Shown here: in pieces, positions 15,087 to 15,977 of the stretch
Layout: every line of letters starts with the position of its first letter
Numbering within the stretch: position 1 is the stretch's first letter
DNA from: JBPYCR01 sp051846935
GTDB lineage: Bacteria; Bacillota; Bacilli; Bacillales; Amphibacillaceae
Assembly: GCF_051846935.1 (NCBI RefSeq)
Contig: NZ_JBPYCS010000043.1
Span: 1 to 15,977, forward strand
DNA: 15,977 nucleotides
Reading direction: 5' to 3'
Position numbers and translations under genes: made by a program
The notes under the pieces: model-generated
Databases searched by the model: none
Told to the model about the DNA's origin: nothing
Seen by the model: the letters and a program-made list of their open reading frames with translations, nothing else

Positions 15087-15114
15087 TTTATAATATAAAA
15101 AGTATGTCGATCAA
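15087..15114 (-). promoter_or_regulatory. Probable ytsP promoter
   Basis: On the - strand TTGATC (15114 to 15109) and TATAAA (15092 to 15087) are separated by 16 bp, and the ytsP start is about 20 nt further on. The leader would be very short but still contains the AAAGGA ribosome binding site. Confidence 0.5.
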
Positions 15115-15136
15115 TACATGCAGGAATTATTGTTTT

Positions 15137-15145
15137 TTTGTCGTA
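15137..15145 (+). promoter_or_regulatory. Candidate Spo0A box upstream of refZ
   Basis: TTTGTCGTA matches the 0A-box consensus TTTGTCRAA at 8 of 9 positions and lies 27 nt before the refZ start. refZ (yttP) of B. subtilis is known to be under Spo0A control, which makes the match more than chance, but a single short AT-rich site is weak evidence. Confidence 0.4.
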
Positions 15146-15172
15146 TCTCAATTATAAAGGGGTGAAGCTAAA

Positions 15173-15781
15173 ATGAAAGTAAATTCAACAAAACAAAAAG
15201 TAATTGATGCTGCTACGTTGTTGTTTTTTCAAAATGGTTTTAATGGAACGTCCGTGCGGGATATAGCTGAGAAGGCAGCGGTAAATGTATCATTAATTAG
15301 TTATTATTTTAAAAGCAAGCAAGGTTTGCTTGAGTACGCTGTCACCCACTACTATGAAAACTATTTGAGAGAAATTGAAGCGACGATGAACCAAACAGCA
15401 TCTTTATCTCCTTTAAATACACTTAAAAAGCTTATCGACACCATCATACAGTATAAACAATCTAATCACCAATTTACATGTTTTGTGCAGCGGGAATTAA
15501 TGCTTGATACGATTTTTGTCCGTGAAATGACAGTGACTTACTTGGCAAAAGAACATTATTACATATATAAAGCTTTTAAATCTGTTTTACAACTATCCGG
15601 CGAAAGGGACGATGAACAATTTTTATTAATGCAATTGAAAGGGATGCTGATTACGCCATATGTATTACAGCATGATTGGAAAAACAAAGTGATCGGCATA
15701 TATTCCCACGAGCAGTTTGCAAATAAATATGTGAATACAATCTATCGCTGGCTTGATTACATAACCGGAACGAACAAGTAA
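15173..15781 (+). CDS. refZ: TetR-family regulator RefZ (YttP)
   Basis: DNA-binding protein that in B. subtilis acts early in sporulation, binding sites around the chromosome and tuning FtsZ-ring position. The 202-residue product has the TetR N-terminal helix-turn-helix (about 8-55: KVIDAATLLFFQNGF, GTSVRDIAEKAAVNVSLISYYFKSKQGLLE) and a helical C-terminal ligand or dimer domain. The pattern NGFNGTSVRDIAEKAAVNVSLISYYFKSKQGL closely resembles B. subtilis RefZ. AAAGGGGTG (15156-15164) precedes the ATG. It is divergent from ytsP with 106 bp between them, and a candidate Spo0A box lies in that gap. Position upstream of the presumed ezrA/hisJ locus supports the name. Confidence 0.9.
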   Translation: MKVNSTKQKVIDAATLLFFQNGFNGTSVRDIAEKAAVNVSLISYYFKSKQGLLEYAVTHYYENYLREIEATMNQTASLSPLNTLKKLIDTIIQYKQSNHQFTCFVQRELMLDTIFVREMTVTYLAKEHYYIYKAFKSVLQLSGERDDEQFLLMQLKGMLITPYVLQHDWKNKVIGIYSHEQFANKYVNTIYRWLDYITGTNK

Positions 15782-15967
15782 TATACAATAATCACTTTTA
15801 TTTTCCATTTGTTTGTCAAAAAAACATTTTTTTTGTGATTTTTTAGCCAAAAATGTAAGGAACATGGTATCATAATTAATACAGTAATAAAATGATGTTA
15901 AAATAATTTTACATATATTTTTTCATGTTGGAATGTAAAAAATATCCTTCTATAAGAGAAAAATAGC
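15782..15967 (+). other. Spacer after refZ with candidate 0A box and hairpin
   Basis: The spacer is very AT-rich. A weak refZ terminator is possible from AATCAC (15790-15795) and GTGATT (15835-15840) followed by TTTT. TTTGTCAAA at 15812-15820 matches the 0A-box consensus exactly. An inverted repeat ATATTTTTT (15915-15923) and AAAAAATAT (15937-15945) lies between the candidate promoter and the next ribosome binding site. TTTTACAT (15907-15914) and ATGTAAAA (15933-15940) offer a competing pairing. Confidence 0.45.
15865..15876 (+). promoter_or_regulatory. Candidate extended -10 promoter for the next gene
   Basis: TGGTATCAT (15865-15873) is a good extended -10 element (TG-n-TATCAT). No clear -35 box lies 17 bp upstream, which extended -10 promoters can tolerate. 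It would give a roughly 95-nt leader before the ribosome binding site at the window end. Confidence 0.45.
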
Positions 15968-15977
15968 AAGGAGGTAT
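15968..15977 (+). promoter_or_regulatory. Ribosome binding site of a gene starting beyond the window
   Basis: AAGGAGGT (15968-15975) is a near-ideal Shine-Dalgarno sequence, and the window ends two bases later. A + strand gene should start within about 10 nt. Synteny with B. subtilis suggests ezrA or hisJ; the coding sequence itself is not visible. Confidence 0.75.

Noticed and set aside
15122..15128. AGGAATT as a sigma-H -35 element for refZ
   Set aside because: No GAAT-type -10 occurs at the required 12-14 bp spacing; the nearest similar sequence (CAATT at 15149) is too far.
15130..15158. TTGTTT-17-TATAAA as the refZ promoter
   Set aside because: The -10 box overlaps the ribosome binding site (15156-15164), and the predicted transcript would start after that site, leaving refZ without it.
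1..15977. CRISPR arrays, transposase genes, tRNA and rRNA genes, prophage genes
   Set aside because: I looked for regular repeats, transposase motifs, tRNA-like cloverleafs and phage structural genes and saw none; the only repeats are the short ones listed.

Overview
The window reads as chromosomal DNA from a low-GC, spore-forming Firmicute of the Bacillaceae type. Supporting signs are AT-rich spacers, strong AAGGAGG-type ribosome binding sites, several TTG/GTG starts, a Bacillus-type C-minus ribosomal protein S4, and the right-hand gene order rpsD - dgcP(ytrP) - ytsP - refZ(yttP). As I recall, B. subtilis has the same order just upstream of hisJ/ezrA. The species cannot be fixed from the sequence alone.

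Left two thirds (about 450-11105, all on the + strand): a predicted cell-wall (muropeptide) salvage island. Its order is an RpiR/MurR-type regulator; a consensus sigma-A promoter overlapped by an inverted repeat; a serine hydrolase resembling AmiE/YbbE but with no signal peptide; MurQ (MurNAc-6-phosphate etherase); a lipoprotein binding protein and two CUT1-type ABC permeases; a DppA-type zinc D-aminopeptidase (M55); a class-I-glutamine-amidotransferase-like gamma-glutamyl hydrolase (C26); an M19 dipeptidase; and a second beta-lactamase-fold serine hydrolase. The inferred logic is that the importer brings in cell-wall sugars, peptides or whole muropeptides. The amidase-like and peptidase enzymes split them, and MurQ feeds the sugar into GlcNAc-6-P metabolism under control of the SIS-domain repressor. 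There is no MurP PTS permease, no NagZ/NamZ glycosidase, no sugar kinase and no ABC ATPase in the window, so the pathway must use partners elsewhere.

Middle (11106-12639): a strong bidirectional terminator lies between the island and rpsD, which is on the - strand. A promoter and a roughly 180-nt leader precede rpsD; the leader is a good candidate for the S4 autoregulatory leader. A roughly 770-bp non-coding stretch between rpsD and dgcP also carries a diverged direct repeat and what looks like a worn copy of a Bacillaceae interspersed repeat.

Right end (12640-15977): dgcP (two GAF-like regions plus an active-looking GGEEF domain with an I-site), the free methionine-R-sulfoxide reductase ytsP on the - strand, and refZ (TetR family, sporulation/division regulator). 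The window stops just after a strong Shine-Dalgarno sequence of a further + strand gene, probably ezrA or hisJ by synteny.
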